A stretch of 64,000 bases of DNA from UBA1783 sp964449115. GTDB taxonomy: Bacteria > Bacillota_I > Bacilli_A > Erysipelotrichales > Erysipelotrichaceae. The position numbers and the translations under genes were made by a program. Positions within the stretch are counted from its first letter, which is position 1. Every line of letters starts with the position of its first letter. This document shows positions 51,253 to 59,400 of this stretch, in pieces. The stretch covers positions 1-64,000 of the forward strand of contig CAYUXW010000002.1 in the NCBI GenBank assembly GCA_964449115.1, given 5' to 3'. The notes under the pieces are model-generated. The model saw only the letters and a list, made by a program, of their open reading frames with translations, was not told where the DNA came from and searched no databases.

Positions 51253-51781
51253 AACAAATCTCCTTGACTATTTTTTTAAAACCATTTTCATCCAGCAGAT
51301 TATTAATCGCATAAGCTTTACCTGTTACATCCATTATCCTGATATTTTCTTTATGCAGACTAATGAAAGCCAGTTTTTCTTCTTCAGTCAGATCTTCTTT
51401 AAAACCAATCATATAATATTCAAGTTTTGGGATTCTCATTTTTTTTACCATTTCCCCATTTTTTATATAGTATCGTGGATCACCAATTACAGCCATTTTA
51501 TCCATTACTTTTTTAATATGAAAACTTACTGAACCATAGACAATAGGAGAAATAAGTATTATTTTATTGCTTCTAACTATTTTTGGTAACAATTTATTCA
51601 TATCATCCTTTATTACACAATGACCAAATGTTTTCCCACTACAGCTTGAACAACCACTACAGGGTTCAATATTTAGATTCTCAGCTGCAAAAAAAACTAT
51701 GTTTTCATCATTTTTAGAGAATTTATTTTTAATTATATCAGTAATATCACTTTTACTATTGTCAAAGATTACTGTCATCAT
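51245..51781 (-). CDS. Flavodoxin-like protein with cysteine-rich insert (iron-sulfur flavoprotein-like)
   Basis: The 178-residue protein has the compact Cys motif EPCSGCSSCSGKTFGHCVIKDDM (near 40-62), which in iron-sulfur flavoproteins holds a 4Fe-4S cluster, then SNKIILISPIVYGSVSFHIKKVMDK, the FMN-binding part. GGAGG precedes the ATG. It is translationally coupled with the FMN reductase and may hand electrons to it. Confidence 0.78.
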   Translation of the reverse strand: MMTVIFDNSKSDITDIIKNKFSKNDENIVFFAAENLNIEPCSGCSSCSGKTFGHCVIKDDMNKLLPKIVRSNKIILISPIVYGSVSFHIKKVMDKMAVIGDPRYYIKNGEMVKKMRIPKLEYYMIGFKEDLTEEEKLAFISLHKENIRIMDVTGKAYAINNLLDENGFKKIVKEICYE

Positions 51782-51932
51782 AAATAATACCTCCTATATT
51801 TCGTTTTTATGTTTTATTATTTTATATCTAAAACTATTTTCATCCTAATTATATTATCCATAAAATAGTCATTTCTACTTTTTTATTATAATTTTACCTA
51901 GTCTTTAAATACACTTTACTATTTAAAAAATA

Positions 51933-51969
51933 AAAAATATAAACTCATTTAAACTGTGTTTATATTTTT
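51933..51969. repeat. Perfect 12-bp inverted repeat downstream of fba
   Basis: AAAAATATAAAC and GTTTATATTTTT flank 13 bases. It lies 20 bases beyond the main fba terminator in the minus-strand direction. Its AT-rich arms suggest a backup terminator. Confidence 0.65.
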
Positions 51970-51988
51970 CTTTCTAAATAACTATTCA

Positions 51989-52015
51989 TAAAAAAACCTC
52001 GAATAAATCGAGGTT
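51989..52015 (-). terminator. Intrinsic terminator of fba
   Basis: AACCTCGA and TCGAGGTT form an 8-bp stem with loop TTTAT, followed by seven T on the minus strand. It starts 9 bases after the fba stop. Confidence 0.85.
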
Positions 52016-52024
52016 AATCAGCTA

Positions 52025-52990
52025 TTAAACTTTATTGTCTGAACCTAAAACGTTAATAATTTTATGTTTAACAATTTCTTTAATATTTGCTCTTGCTGGT
52101 TTTAAGTATTGACGTGGGTCAAAATGTGATGGATAATCATTGAAATATTTTCTGATAGTTCCAGTCATTGCTAAACGCAAATCTGAGTCAATATTAATCT
52201 TACAAACCGCCATTGAAGCTGCTTTTCTTAATTGCTCTTCAGGAACACCAACAGCATCTTTCAGTTTTCCACCATTTTCATTAATCATCTTGACATATTC
52301 CTGAGGTACTGATGATGCACCATGCAATACGATTGGGAAACCAGGTAATTTTTCCTGGATTTCTTTTAAAATGTCAAAACGAAGTGGAGGTGGAACTAAT
52401 TTACCTTCTTCATTTAGAGTACACTGTTCTGGAGTAAATTTGAAAGCTCCATGAGATGTACCGATAGCGATTGCTAAAGAGTCACAACCAGTTCTTTCAA
52501 CAAACTCAACAACTTCCTCAGGTTTAGTGTATTTAGAATCTTCTCTTGCAACAACTACATCATCTTCAACACCTGCAAGTGTTCCAAGTTCAGCTTCTAC
52601 TACCACACCTCTTGGATGAGCATAGTCAACTACCTGTTTAGTAATTCTAATATTCTCTTCAAATGGTAAAGATGAGCAGTCAATCATTACTGATGTGAAT
52701 CCATCATCGATACATTCCTTACATGTTTCAAAACTGTCACCATGGTCTAAGTGTAAAACAATTGGTAAACCAGTTTCAATAACTGCAGCTTCTACAAGCT
52801 TGACTAAATAAGTTCTGTTTGCATAAGCTCTAGCGCCTTTTGACACCTGTAAAATAATTGGTGAATTACATTCTTTTGCTGCTTCAGTAATACCTTGGAT
52901 TATTTCCATGTTATTGACGTTAAAAGCACCAATAGCATAACCGCCTTCATAAGCTTTTTTAAACATTTCTTTTGATGTAACTAATGGCAT
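52025..52990 (-). CDS. fba: Fructose-bisphosphate aldolase class II
   Basis: The enzyme cleaves fructose-1,6-bisphosphate in glycolysis. The 321-residue protein has the zinc-binding LHLDHGDSFETCKECIDDGFTSVMID and GAFKFTP, with GTSHG and VLHGASSVP. It has AGGAGG before ATG and its own terminator, so it is monocistronic. No strong promoter is evident. Confidence 0.96.
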   Translation of the reverse strand: MPLVTSKEMFKKAYEGGYAIGAFNVNNMEIIQGITEAAKECNSPIILQVSKGARAYANRTYLVKLVEAAVIETGLPIVLHLDHGDSFETCKECIDDGFTSVMIDCSSLPFEENIRITKQVVDYAHPRGVVVEAELGTLAGVEDDVVVAREDSKYTKPEEVVEFVERTGCDSLAIAIGTSHGAFKFTPEQCTLNEEGKLVPPPLRFDILKEIQEKLPGFPIVLHGASSVPQEYVKMINENGGKLKDAVGVPEEQLRKAASMAVCKINIDSDLRLAMTGTIRKYFNDYPSHFDPRQYLKPARANIKEIVKHKIINVLGSDNKV

Positions 52991-53146
52991 AATATCCTCC
53001 TATAAATATTTTAATATCATTTATATTCTATCACAAAATAAGGAAAAATATTAAATAATATATGTTTAATTAGGTTAAATATTTTTCATTGAATAAATTA
53101 ATTAGTAATTATTTGTTATTTTGATACTTTTTATTATATTTTCAAT

Positions 53147-53177
53147 GAAAAAGCACTTCTATAAAATAGAAATGCTT
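53147..53177 (-). terminator. Intrinsic terminator of tsf
   Basis: AAGCATTTCTA and TAGAAGTGCTT pair over 11 bp with one G-U, loop TTTTA, then a T-run on the minus strand. It lies 14 bases after the tsf stop. Confidence 0.82.
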
Positions 53178-53190
53178 AATTAAAAATCTT

Positions 53191-54081
53191 TTATTTACAA
53201 TTTAAAGCAGCGTTTACTTCGTCAACCCAGCAATCTTTTCTTTTTTCAATTCCTTCGCCAACTACATATACGACAAATGAATCAACAGACATGCCGTTTT
53301 CCTTTAAGTAAGCTGAAACTTTAAGGTTGCCATCTAAGATAAATGCCTGATCTACCAGACACATTTCCTGTAATGCTTTTGCCACTCTTCCAGTAACCAT
53401 TTTTTCAATTATATTTGCTGGTTTGTTAGCATTACTTGGATCATTTTTGGCAATTTCTGTTTGAACCTGTGTTTCATGCTCAACAATGTCCTGAGGCATA
53501 CTAGCTCTATCAACATATTGAGGTTTCATAGAAGCAATTTGCATTGCAATAGGTTTTCCTACTTCTTCATTTGTTCCATTCAATATTACGATAGCTGCTG
53601 TTTTACCATCATGGTGAACATATTGACCAAATAATTGACCATCATTTTTTTCTACAACTTCAAATCTTCTTAAAGTCATTTTTTCACCTGTAGCAAATGA
53701 AACAGCAGAAATTAATTCACTTACTGTGCCTTCAGCAGATGGTAATTCTAAAGCTTCTTCTAAAGTAGAAGGCTTATGCACCAAGATAACAGCTGCAACA
53801 TCACTGACTAAATCTTTAAATCTTTCATTTCTAGCAGTAAAGTCAGTTTCTGTATTTATTTCAACTAAAACAGCATAATTACCATCAACAGTAATATTAG
53901 CTAAACCTTCAGCAGCTACTCTGCTTTCTCTTGATACAGATTTAGCAATTCCTTTTTCTCTTAACCAATCGACTGCTTTTTCTAAATCGTTATCACTAGC
54001 TTCTAAAGCTTTTTTGCAATCCATCATACCAGCACCAGTCTGGTCTCTTAATTGTTTTACTAGTTCTAATAAGTTAGCCAT
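53191..54081 (-). CDS. tsf: Elongation factor Ts
   Basis: EF-Ts is the guanine nucleotide exchange factor for EF-Tu. The 296-residue protein starts with an N-terminal UBA domain (LVKQLRDQTGAGMMDCKKALEAS) and the EF-Tu contact TDF region (NTETDFTARNERF). It is 2 bp after rpsB, in the conserved rpsB-tsf order. Confidence 0.97.
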   Translation of the reverse strand: MANLLELVKQLRDQTGAGMMDCKKALEASDNDLEKAVDWLREKGIAKSVSRESRVAAEGLANITVDGNYAVLVEINTETDFTARNERFKDLVSDVAAVILVHKPSTLEEALELPSAEGTVSELISAVSFATGEKMTLRRFEVVEKNDGQLFGQYVHHDGKTAAIVILNGTNEEVGKPIAMQIASMKPQYVDRASMPQDIVEHETQVQTEIAKNDPSNANKPANIIEKMVTGRVAKALQEMCLVDQAFILDGNLKVSAYLKENGMSVDSFVVYVVGEGIEKRKDCWVDEVNAALNCK

Positions 54082-54083
54082 TT

Positions 54084-55001
54084 TTATTCTTCCTCACTTT
54101 TACTTTCATCTACTTTTTCTTCTTTTTTAGTAGCTTCAGCTGCAGGTTGAGTTCTTTCTCTTCTTTCATATCTTCTGTGTTGACCACGGCCTCTTCTCTG
54201 TTCTTCAAATCTTGCTCTTCTTCTTCTTTCGTTTTCAGCTGCTTTTTCTGCAACAGAGATAATTACATCACTCATGGTAATTTCAGGAGCTTCATCAGTT
54301 TGATAAGCATATTCTAAAAGTCCACCTTTAGCTTCTACGATCGCGTCATTGATGATGCCGACTAAAACTTTAATAGAATTGATTGCATCATCATTTCCTG
54401 GAATTGGATAATCTAATAATGCTGGATCACAGTTTGTGTCCGCAATTCCAAATACCGGAATTTTTAATTTTCTTGCTTCTAATACAGCAATGTGATCTTC
54501 TTGTGGATCTACTACAAATACTGCATCAGGAAGTTTTTTCATTTCTTTAATTCCACCTAAGAAATTGTCTAATCTTTCTGCTTCTTTTCTGATTAAGATA
54601 ACTTCTTTTTTAGGATAGTTATTGATTGTTCCAGTTTCTTCCATCTGTTCAATCTCAACTAGTCTTCTAATTCTTCTTTGAATTGTACGGTAGTTAGTTA
54701 ATGTTCCACCTAACCATCTCTGGTTAACATAGAATGAGCCGCTTCTTAAAGCTTCTTCCATAACTGTAGCCTGAGCTTGTTTTTTAGTACCGACAAATAG
54801 TACTCTACCGCCTCTTTCAGCAATTTCTTTCATCGCTGCATAAGCATCATTTAAACTTTCAATGGTATTCTCCAGATTAATGATGTGAATTCCATTTTTT
54901 GCAGCATAGATGTTTGCTTTTTGTCTAGGATCCCATCTTCTGGTTTGATGTCCATAATGAACCCCAGATTCCAACAATTTACGCATTGTAACAACTGACA
55001 T
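54084..55001 (-). CDS. rpsB: 30S ribosomal protein S2
   Basis: The 305-residue protein has S2 signatures SGVHYGHQTRRWDPRQKANIY, VLFVGTKKQAQ, VNQRWLGGTLTNY and FGIADTNCDP. It is about 55 residues longer than B. subtilis S2 at the C-terminus, adding a highly charged tail (RRRRARFEEQRRGRGQHRR, then E/K-rich with Glu-Glu-Glu end). The ATG at 55001 has AGAGG nine bases upstream; longer starts lack a site. tsf follows. Confidence 0.96.
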   Translation of the reverse strand: MSVVTMRKLLESGVHYGHQTRRWDPRQKANIYAAKNGIHIINLENTIESLNDAYAAMKEIAERGGRVLFVGTKKQAQATVMEEALRSGSFYVNQRWLGGTLTNYRTIQRRIRRLVEIEQMEETGTINNYPKKEVILIRKEAERLDNFLGGIKEMKKLPDAVFVVDPQEDHIAVLEARKLKIPVFGIADTNCDPALLDYPIPGNDDAINSIKVLVGIINDAIVEAKGGLLEYAYQTDEAPEITMSDVIISVAEKAAENERRRRARFEEQRRGRGQHRRYERRERTQPAAEATKKEEKVDESKSEEE

Positions 55002-55100
55002 TAATAAATTCCTCTCTTTCCGTTGTTTTCCTCCATCACTTCTAACGATATTAACTTTTTCAAGCACGGAATATCGAATCTATGATGTGTGTATTTGGCC

Positions 55101-55140
55101 ATAATAAAACGCCATTTATAATATTAACATAAATGACGCT
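55101..55140 (-). terminator. Terminator of the second GatD-like gene
   Basis: AGCGTCATTTAT and ATAAATGGCGTT form a 12-bp stem with two G-U pairs and a 9-base loop, followed by a T-rich stretch on the minus strand. It overlaps the rpsB promoter. Confidence 0.75.
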
Positions 55141-55149
55141 ATTAATCAA
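55121..55149 (-). promoter_or_regulatory. Promoter of rpsB-tsf, overlapping a terminator
   Basis: TTGATT, a 17-bp spacer ending TGT, and TAATAT form an extended -10 promoter on the minus strand. The -10 and spacer lie within the upstream gene's terminator hairpin. The rpsB leader is about 113 nt. Confidence 0.7.
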
Positions 55150-55157
55150 TTAACTTT

Positions 55158-55853
55158 TTAGTGTTTAAACTCTCTTATTTCTTCATAGTTATTATATTCT
55201 TTGACCCTGATATTGTAAGCATTATCTATTGCTTCCTGATAAGGTAATTGATAGTCAACTTTTAATAGATTCAATAAATATTCACTAAAATGTGGATTCA
55301 ATACTAATAATGGGCCAATCAAATAAGTGCCAAAGAAGTTTTTATACCTGACTCCTTCATTAGAATTATTGTCTTTAAAGCCAAAGCCCTTTTTAACTTT
55401 AATAAAATCATATTTATTATTAAATGTGTAAGAAAAACAAGATTTAAATCCAACAATTTCCATATCTTTATACTCACCTAAAAAACAGGAATTATGATGG
55501 TGATCAAAATTTATTTCAGTCTGGTAATCAAAGATGTTTAAAGCTTCGAAATTATCAATTGCCTTGCCGAAAATTTCAAAACTGTTTCCAGTACATAGAA
55601 ATACTACACCACTTTCAATAAGTTCTATAATTCTTTCTCTGTAAGGTTTAAGCTCTTCAATTATAATCTTCTGATATTTTTCCATCATTGACCCCATATA
55701 AAACATGTCAATATCGTGATCAATAAAATATGGTCTTTCATTAAATGAAGAATAAACAACCTTGCAATCTTCAACTGCCATTTTTAGATATTCAACATTA
55801 AAACTATCTCCATATAAACTGGCAGCAGAAGGATACATTACATTTATAATCAT
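55158..55853 (-). CDS. GatD-like protein lacking the catalytic Cys and His (pair 2)
   Basis: The 231-residue protein is a paralogue of the protein at 48059. The glutaminase motif region is FLCTGNSFEIFG (residues 86-97); Cys87 is two residues ahead of the position expected for the nucleophile. The His motif reads GTYLIGPLLVLNP, with Ile179 replacing the catalytic His. It overlaps the MurT-like gene by four bases (ATGA). It is followed by a terminator and then rpsB-tsf. Confidence 0.85.
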   Translation of the reverse strand: MIINVMYPSAASLYGDSFNVEYLKMAVEDCKVVYSSFNERPYFIDHDIDMFYMGSMMEKYQKIIIEELKPYRERIIELIESGVVFLCTGNSFEIFGKAIDNFEALNIFDYQTEINFDHHHNSCFLGEYKDMEIVGFKSCFSYTFNNKYDFIKVKKGFGFKDNNSNEGVRYKNFFGTYLIGPLLVLNPHFSEYLLNLLKVDYQLPYQEAIDNAYNIRVKEYNNYEEIREFKH

Positions 55854-57175
55854 CTTCTTTCCTCCCTGATTTTTTCGATGATAGTTTTAGCATTCTTATG
55901 TTGGTAAATATCATAGACAAAGCCGATGGTTTCAACATCTTCATCCAGATAATCCACAACATCAACTTCATTTTCCAAAGCAACTATTTTTTCTTCATCA
56001 ATTCCTGCAAATAATAACCTTACCTTGTAATCAGCATGTCTAACACCAGCTACTATAACTTTACTGATATCTTCCTTATTAAGACATTCATAATCAGTAT
56101 CGTAAATATAAGATATTACCTCACTTCTATCAGTTGCTCTGGCATCAAATAGATCATCAATGATAATGATAATATTCTTCTTACCTTCCAAGTTAGCAAC
56201 ATATTCAAAAGCCCTGGATAAAGATACCGGATTTTGACCTTTAGTCATCTGCAATACCAGATTGATATCACCGATTTGTTCAGTATGATATCTTGATTTA
56301 ATAATTTCCATTTCTTCAAAATATGTGTCAATATTTTTAACTCCGCATTCACTTGCGACAGCCAGTGCTGCCAGCTGATTATAGATATTAAATATCGAAT
56401 CATTGATCAGCTTATATTTTCTATCATTTACTACCATATAGTCGGCTTTGATATCTGTAACAGTATATGAGCTTTTCTCATTGGTAAATCCACAATTTTC
56501 ACAGTTAAACTTTCCAACATGATGATATCTTATAAAATCAAAGTTTAAATTGCTTAAACAATTTGGACATATTTTGATCTCAGACTTTCTAACAATACTT
56601 TTACTTGATTCATTTTTCAATTGTTTAATACTGAAAAAGACTCGCTCCTTGCTTCTTCCAAGTTGAGAAGAAATTAAATCATCAGCATTTAATATCAGTT
56701 TTACCTTTTCAGGAAGTCCTGAATCGATTTTAGAAAAAACATAATCAGTATGACCATTTCTTCCCATTGAATCAATTGACAGATTGGTGCAGCAGATAAT
56801 ATCAGGCTTTACTGTAGCCATTAAATCCTTTGTGCTCAACTCATCAAATTCAAGGATTGCCACATCAGCTTTAGGTCTATTGAATAAACTGGTATTCAAA
56901 ATCAAGGCTTTACTTAAACCGGGCCTTAAATTACAGCCATCACTGTTAAAAGCTACCTTATAGCCAGCCCTGGTGAAGATATCATTTAGAAAATTACAGG
57001 TTGTAGTCTTTCCGTTGGTTCCCGTTACAGCGATGACCAGTTCTGGTTTAGCAATGTGATATAAAAAATCATCATCAAAAGTCAAAGCTACAATTCCCAT
57101 CCTATCAGCTTCTTTATTTTTTTCAAAAAATCGATAGTAAATTTTACTAGCTAACATTCCTAAGAAAAATTTCAT
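55850..57175 (-). CDS. MurT-like Mur ligase (pair 2)
   Basis: The 441-residue protein has Walker A VTGTNGKTTTCNF, a zinc ribbon with CPNC and CENC, the loop CTNLSIDSMGRNGHTDYV and the C-terminal DDLFDARATDRSEVISYIYDTDYECLN. It has the same domain plan as the protein at 48770, and both share the DSM-x-RN loop where canonical MurT has DQxDRYGE. GAGGT precedes the ATG. It sits between xerC and rpsB, where hslVU and codY lie in B. subtilis. Confidence 0.85.
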   Translation of the reverse strand: MKFFLGMLASKIYYRFFEKNKEADRMGIVALTFDDDFLYHIAKPELVIAVTGTNGKTTTCNFLNDIFTRAGYKVAFNSDGCNLRPGLSKALILNTSLFNRPKADVAILEFDELSTKDLMATVKPDIICCTNLSIDSMGRNGHTDYVFSKIDSGLPEKVKLILNADDLISSQLGRSKERVFFSIKQLKNESSKSIVRKSEIKICPNCLSNLNFDFIRYHHVGKFNCENCGFTNEKSSYTVTDIKADYMVVNDRKYKLINDSIFNIYNQLAALAVASECGVKNIDTYFEEMEIIKSRYHTEQIGDINLVLQMTKGQNPVSLSRAFEYVANLEGKKNIIIIIDDLFDARATDRSEVISYIYDTDYECLNKEDISKVIVAGVRHADYKVRLLFAGIDEEKIVALENEVDVVDYLDEDVETIGFVYDIYQHKNAKTIIEKIREERR

Positions 57176-57208
57176 GCCTTACCTCTATTTTTAATTATAT
57201 TGGTTAGT

Positions 57209-58105
57209 CTAATTACTGTCAAAAGCCTTGTTATAGCTTTCTTTTAGCCTGTCAACAGTAATGTGAGTATAAATTTGAGTTGTTGACAAATTGCTATGTC
57301 CTAACAGTTCCTGAACAATTCTAATATCAACCTTGGCATCAAGCAGATGCGTGGCAAATGAATGACGCAAAGTATGAGGACTAAGCTGTAAAGGAAGATT
57401 ATTTTCCTTAACAGTCTTATTTAATAAATACTGTACTCCTCTATTGGATAGCTTACCACCATTTTTGTTAATAAAGACATATCCATGTTCTTCTTTAATA
57501 TATTTGCTTCTAATATTACTGATATAATTTTCCAATAACTGCCTGATCATATTATAAAAAGGTACAAGTCTTCTTTTTGAGCCTTTTCCTAATATTGACA
57601 ATAACTGATTATTAAAATCAATATCTTCAATCTTTAAATTGCAAAGTTCAGATAAACGCAGCCCACAGCCATACATGACTTCAAAAATAGTTCTATCACG
57701 ATAGCCAAAATCATCATTTAAATCAAAACTATTTAAAAGCATATCTACTTCATCTTCAAATAGATAGTCTGGTATTTTGATTTTCTCATTAGGAATCTTA
57801 ACAGCTAAAAAAGGATTGCTGCTGACTTCTTTTACATCCAAAAGAAAACGATAGAAAGAGCGTAAACTGCTTAAGTTTCTAGCAAGTGAACGATTTGAAA
57901 TATCATTAAATCGTTTATCTGTTCTTAAATAGTTGATAAAACCTAGCACAACAGTTCGATCAACATCACTTAGACTTTCTATTTTTTCCTGTCGTAAATA
58001 TTCAATATATCTTTTTAAATCTCTTCCATAGGCATCTATTGTATGTGATGAACCAGAATTGACTGTAACGATGTAATTTAAAAAATTATCTAACTGCTTT
58101 TCCAT
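57209..58105 (-). CDS. xerC: Tyrosine recombinase XerC
   Basis: XerC resolves chromosome dimers with XerD. The 298-residue protein has an N-terminal SAM-like domain and catalytic residues in GCGLRLSELCNL (Arg), SPHTLRHSFATHLL (His-x-x-Arg), LLGHSNLSTTQIY (His and Tyr). The ATG at 58105 follows the trmFO stop by two bases. In B. subtilis the same position after trmFO holds codV (xerC). A dif-like site was not searched for. Confidence 0.93.
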   Translation of the reverse strand: MEKQLDNFLNYIVTVNSGSSHTIDAYGRDLKRYIEYLRQEKIESLSDVDRTVVLGFINYLRTDKRFNDISNRSLARNLSSLRSFYRFLLDVKEVSSNPFLAVKIPNEKIKIPDYLFEDEVDMLLNSFDLNDDFGYRDRTIFEVMYGCGLRLSELCNLKIEDIDFNNQLLSILGKGSKRRLVPFYNMIRQLLENYISNIRSKYIKEEHGYVFINKNGGKLSNRGVQYLLNKTVKENNLPLQLSPHTLRHSFATHLLDAKVDIRIVQELLGHSNLSTTQIYTHITVDRLKESYNKAFDSN

Positions 58106-58107
58106 AA

Positions 58108-59400
58108 TTACCACATTTCACTATAATTTTTGATTATTTCTAAAACCTGCCTGCTATAAGCTTGCTTTCTTTCACTTTTTCTTACATTTTCTACCAGATT
58201 GAAAATTCCAAAGTTGGCATTCATTGGCTGAAAGTTATCTGAAGGTCTGGTTATATAATATGATAATGCTCCAATCATTGTAGTATCAGGCATCTTTATT
58301 AATGGTTCTTCTAAGATATAAAGTGCCATATTGTGACCAGCTATTAGCCCTGAGGCCGCAGATTCAACATAGCCTTCAACTCCAGTTAACTGGCCGGCAA
58401 AGAACAAATCCTCTCGATATTTGCACTGATACGTTTCCTTTAGTACCATTGGCGAATTGATATAGGTATTACGATGCATGACACCATATCTGACAATTCC
58501 ACAGTTTTTAAGCCCGGGAATCATTGAAAAAATCCTTTTCTGTTCCCCCCATTTTAAATTGGTTTGAAAACCTACAAGATTATATAATGTGTCAATGGCA
58601 TTATCCTGTCGTAACTGTACAACTGCATAAGGTTTGGGATTGCCCTCTTTTTGTAAACCTACCGGTTTAAGTGGACCAAATGTCAAAGTTTGTGGACCTC
58701 TTTTAGCCATAACTTCAATCGGCATGCATCCTTCAAAGAAAGCTTCTTTATCAACGCTGTGACCTTGAGCTGTTTCCCCATTAATTAATTCATAATAAAA
58801 CCTGTCAAACTGCTCTTTGTTAAAAGGGCAATTGATATAATCAGCAGTTCCCTTATCATATCTTGATTTATAATAGGCAATATCCATATCAATTGATTCT
58901 TTAGTAATAATTGGTGCTGCCGCATCAAAGAAGTGTAAAGAATCCTGCTTTATATATTTTTTAATTTCATTTGCCATTTTATCAGATGTTAAAGGTCCAG
59001 TGGCAATAATTGTCGGCCCAGAAGGGATTTCTGTTATCTCTTCGTTGATGACTTCAACCAAGGGATTGTTTTTAATAATATCAGTAATTTCTTTTGAAAA
59101 GTTATCTCTATCAACTGCCAGGGCACTTCCTGCCGGTATAGCATGTTTGTCAGCAACTTTAATTATTAAAGAATCCAGCATTCTCATCTCTTCCTTAAGC
59201 AAACCAACAGCATTGGTTAAAGCGTTACTTCTTAACGAATTAGAACAGACAAGCTCACTAAAATTTCCTGTATGATGAGCCCCAGTTGTTTTTTCAGGTC
59301 TCATTTCATATAGTCTTACTTTAATATTCTTTCTTGTCAGCTGATGGACTGCTTCACATCCTGCCAACCCGGCACCAATAACATTTACAACCTTATTCAT
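58108..59400 (-). CDS. trmFO: tRNA (uracil-5-)-methyltransferase TrmFO
   Basis: TrmFO uses folate and FADH2 to make m5U54 in tRNA. The 430-residue protein has the FAD-binding VIGAGLAGCEAVHQL, YEMRPEKTTGAHHTGNFSELVCSNSLRSNAL, and GQLTGVEGYVESAASG. The ATG at 59400 overlaps the topA stop by 8 bases; longer starts run through topA. The order topA-trmFO-xerC is conserved in Bacillota. Confidence 0.95.
   Translation of the reverse strand: MNKVVNVIGAGLAGCEAVHQLTRKNIKVRLYEMRPEKTTGAHHTGNFSELVCSNSLRSNALTNAVGLLKEEMRMLDSLIIKVADKHAIPAGSALAVDRDNFSKEITDIIKNNPLVEVINEEITEIPSGPTIIATGPLTSDKMANEIKKYIKQDSLHFFDAAAPIITKESIDMDIAYYKSRYDKGTADYINCPFNKEQFDRFYYELINGETAQGHSVDKEAFFEGCMPIEVMAKRGPQTLTFGPLKPVGLQKEGNPKPYAVVQLRQDNAIDTLYNLVGFQTNLKWGEQKRIFSMIPGLKNCGIVRYGVMHRNTYINSPMVLKETYQCKYREDLFFAGQLTGVEGYVESAASGLIAGHNMALYILEEPLIKMPDTTMIGALSYYITRPSDNFQPMNANFGIFNLVENVRKSERKQAYSRQVLEIIKNYSEMW

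Noticed and set aside
51191..51532. A 113-residue plus-strand reading frame rich in Phe/Ile
   Set aside because: It is antisense to the two flavoprotein genes and low in complexity.
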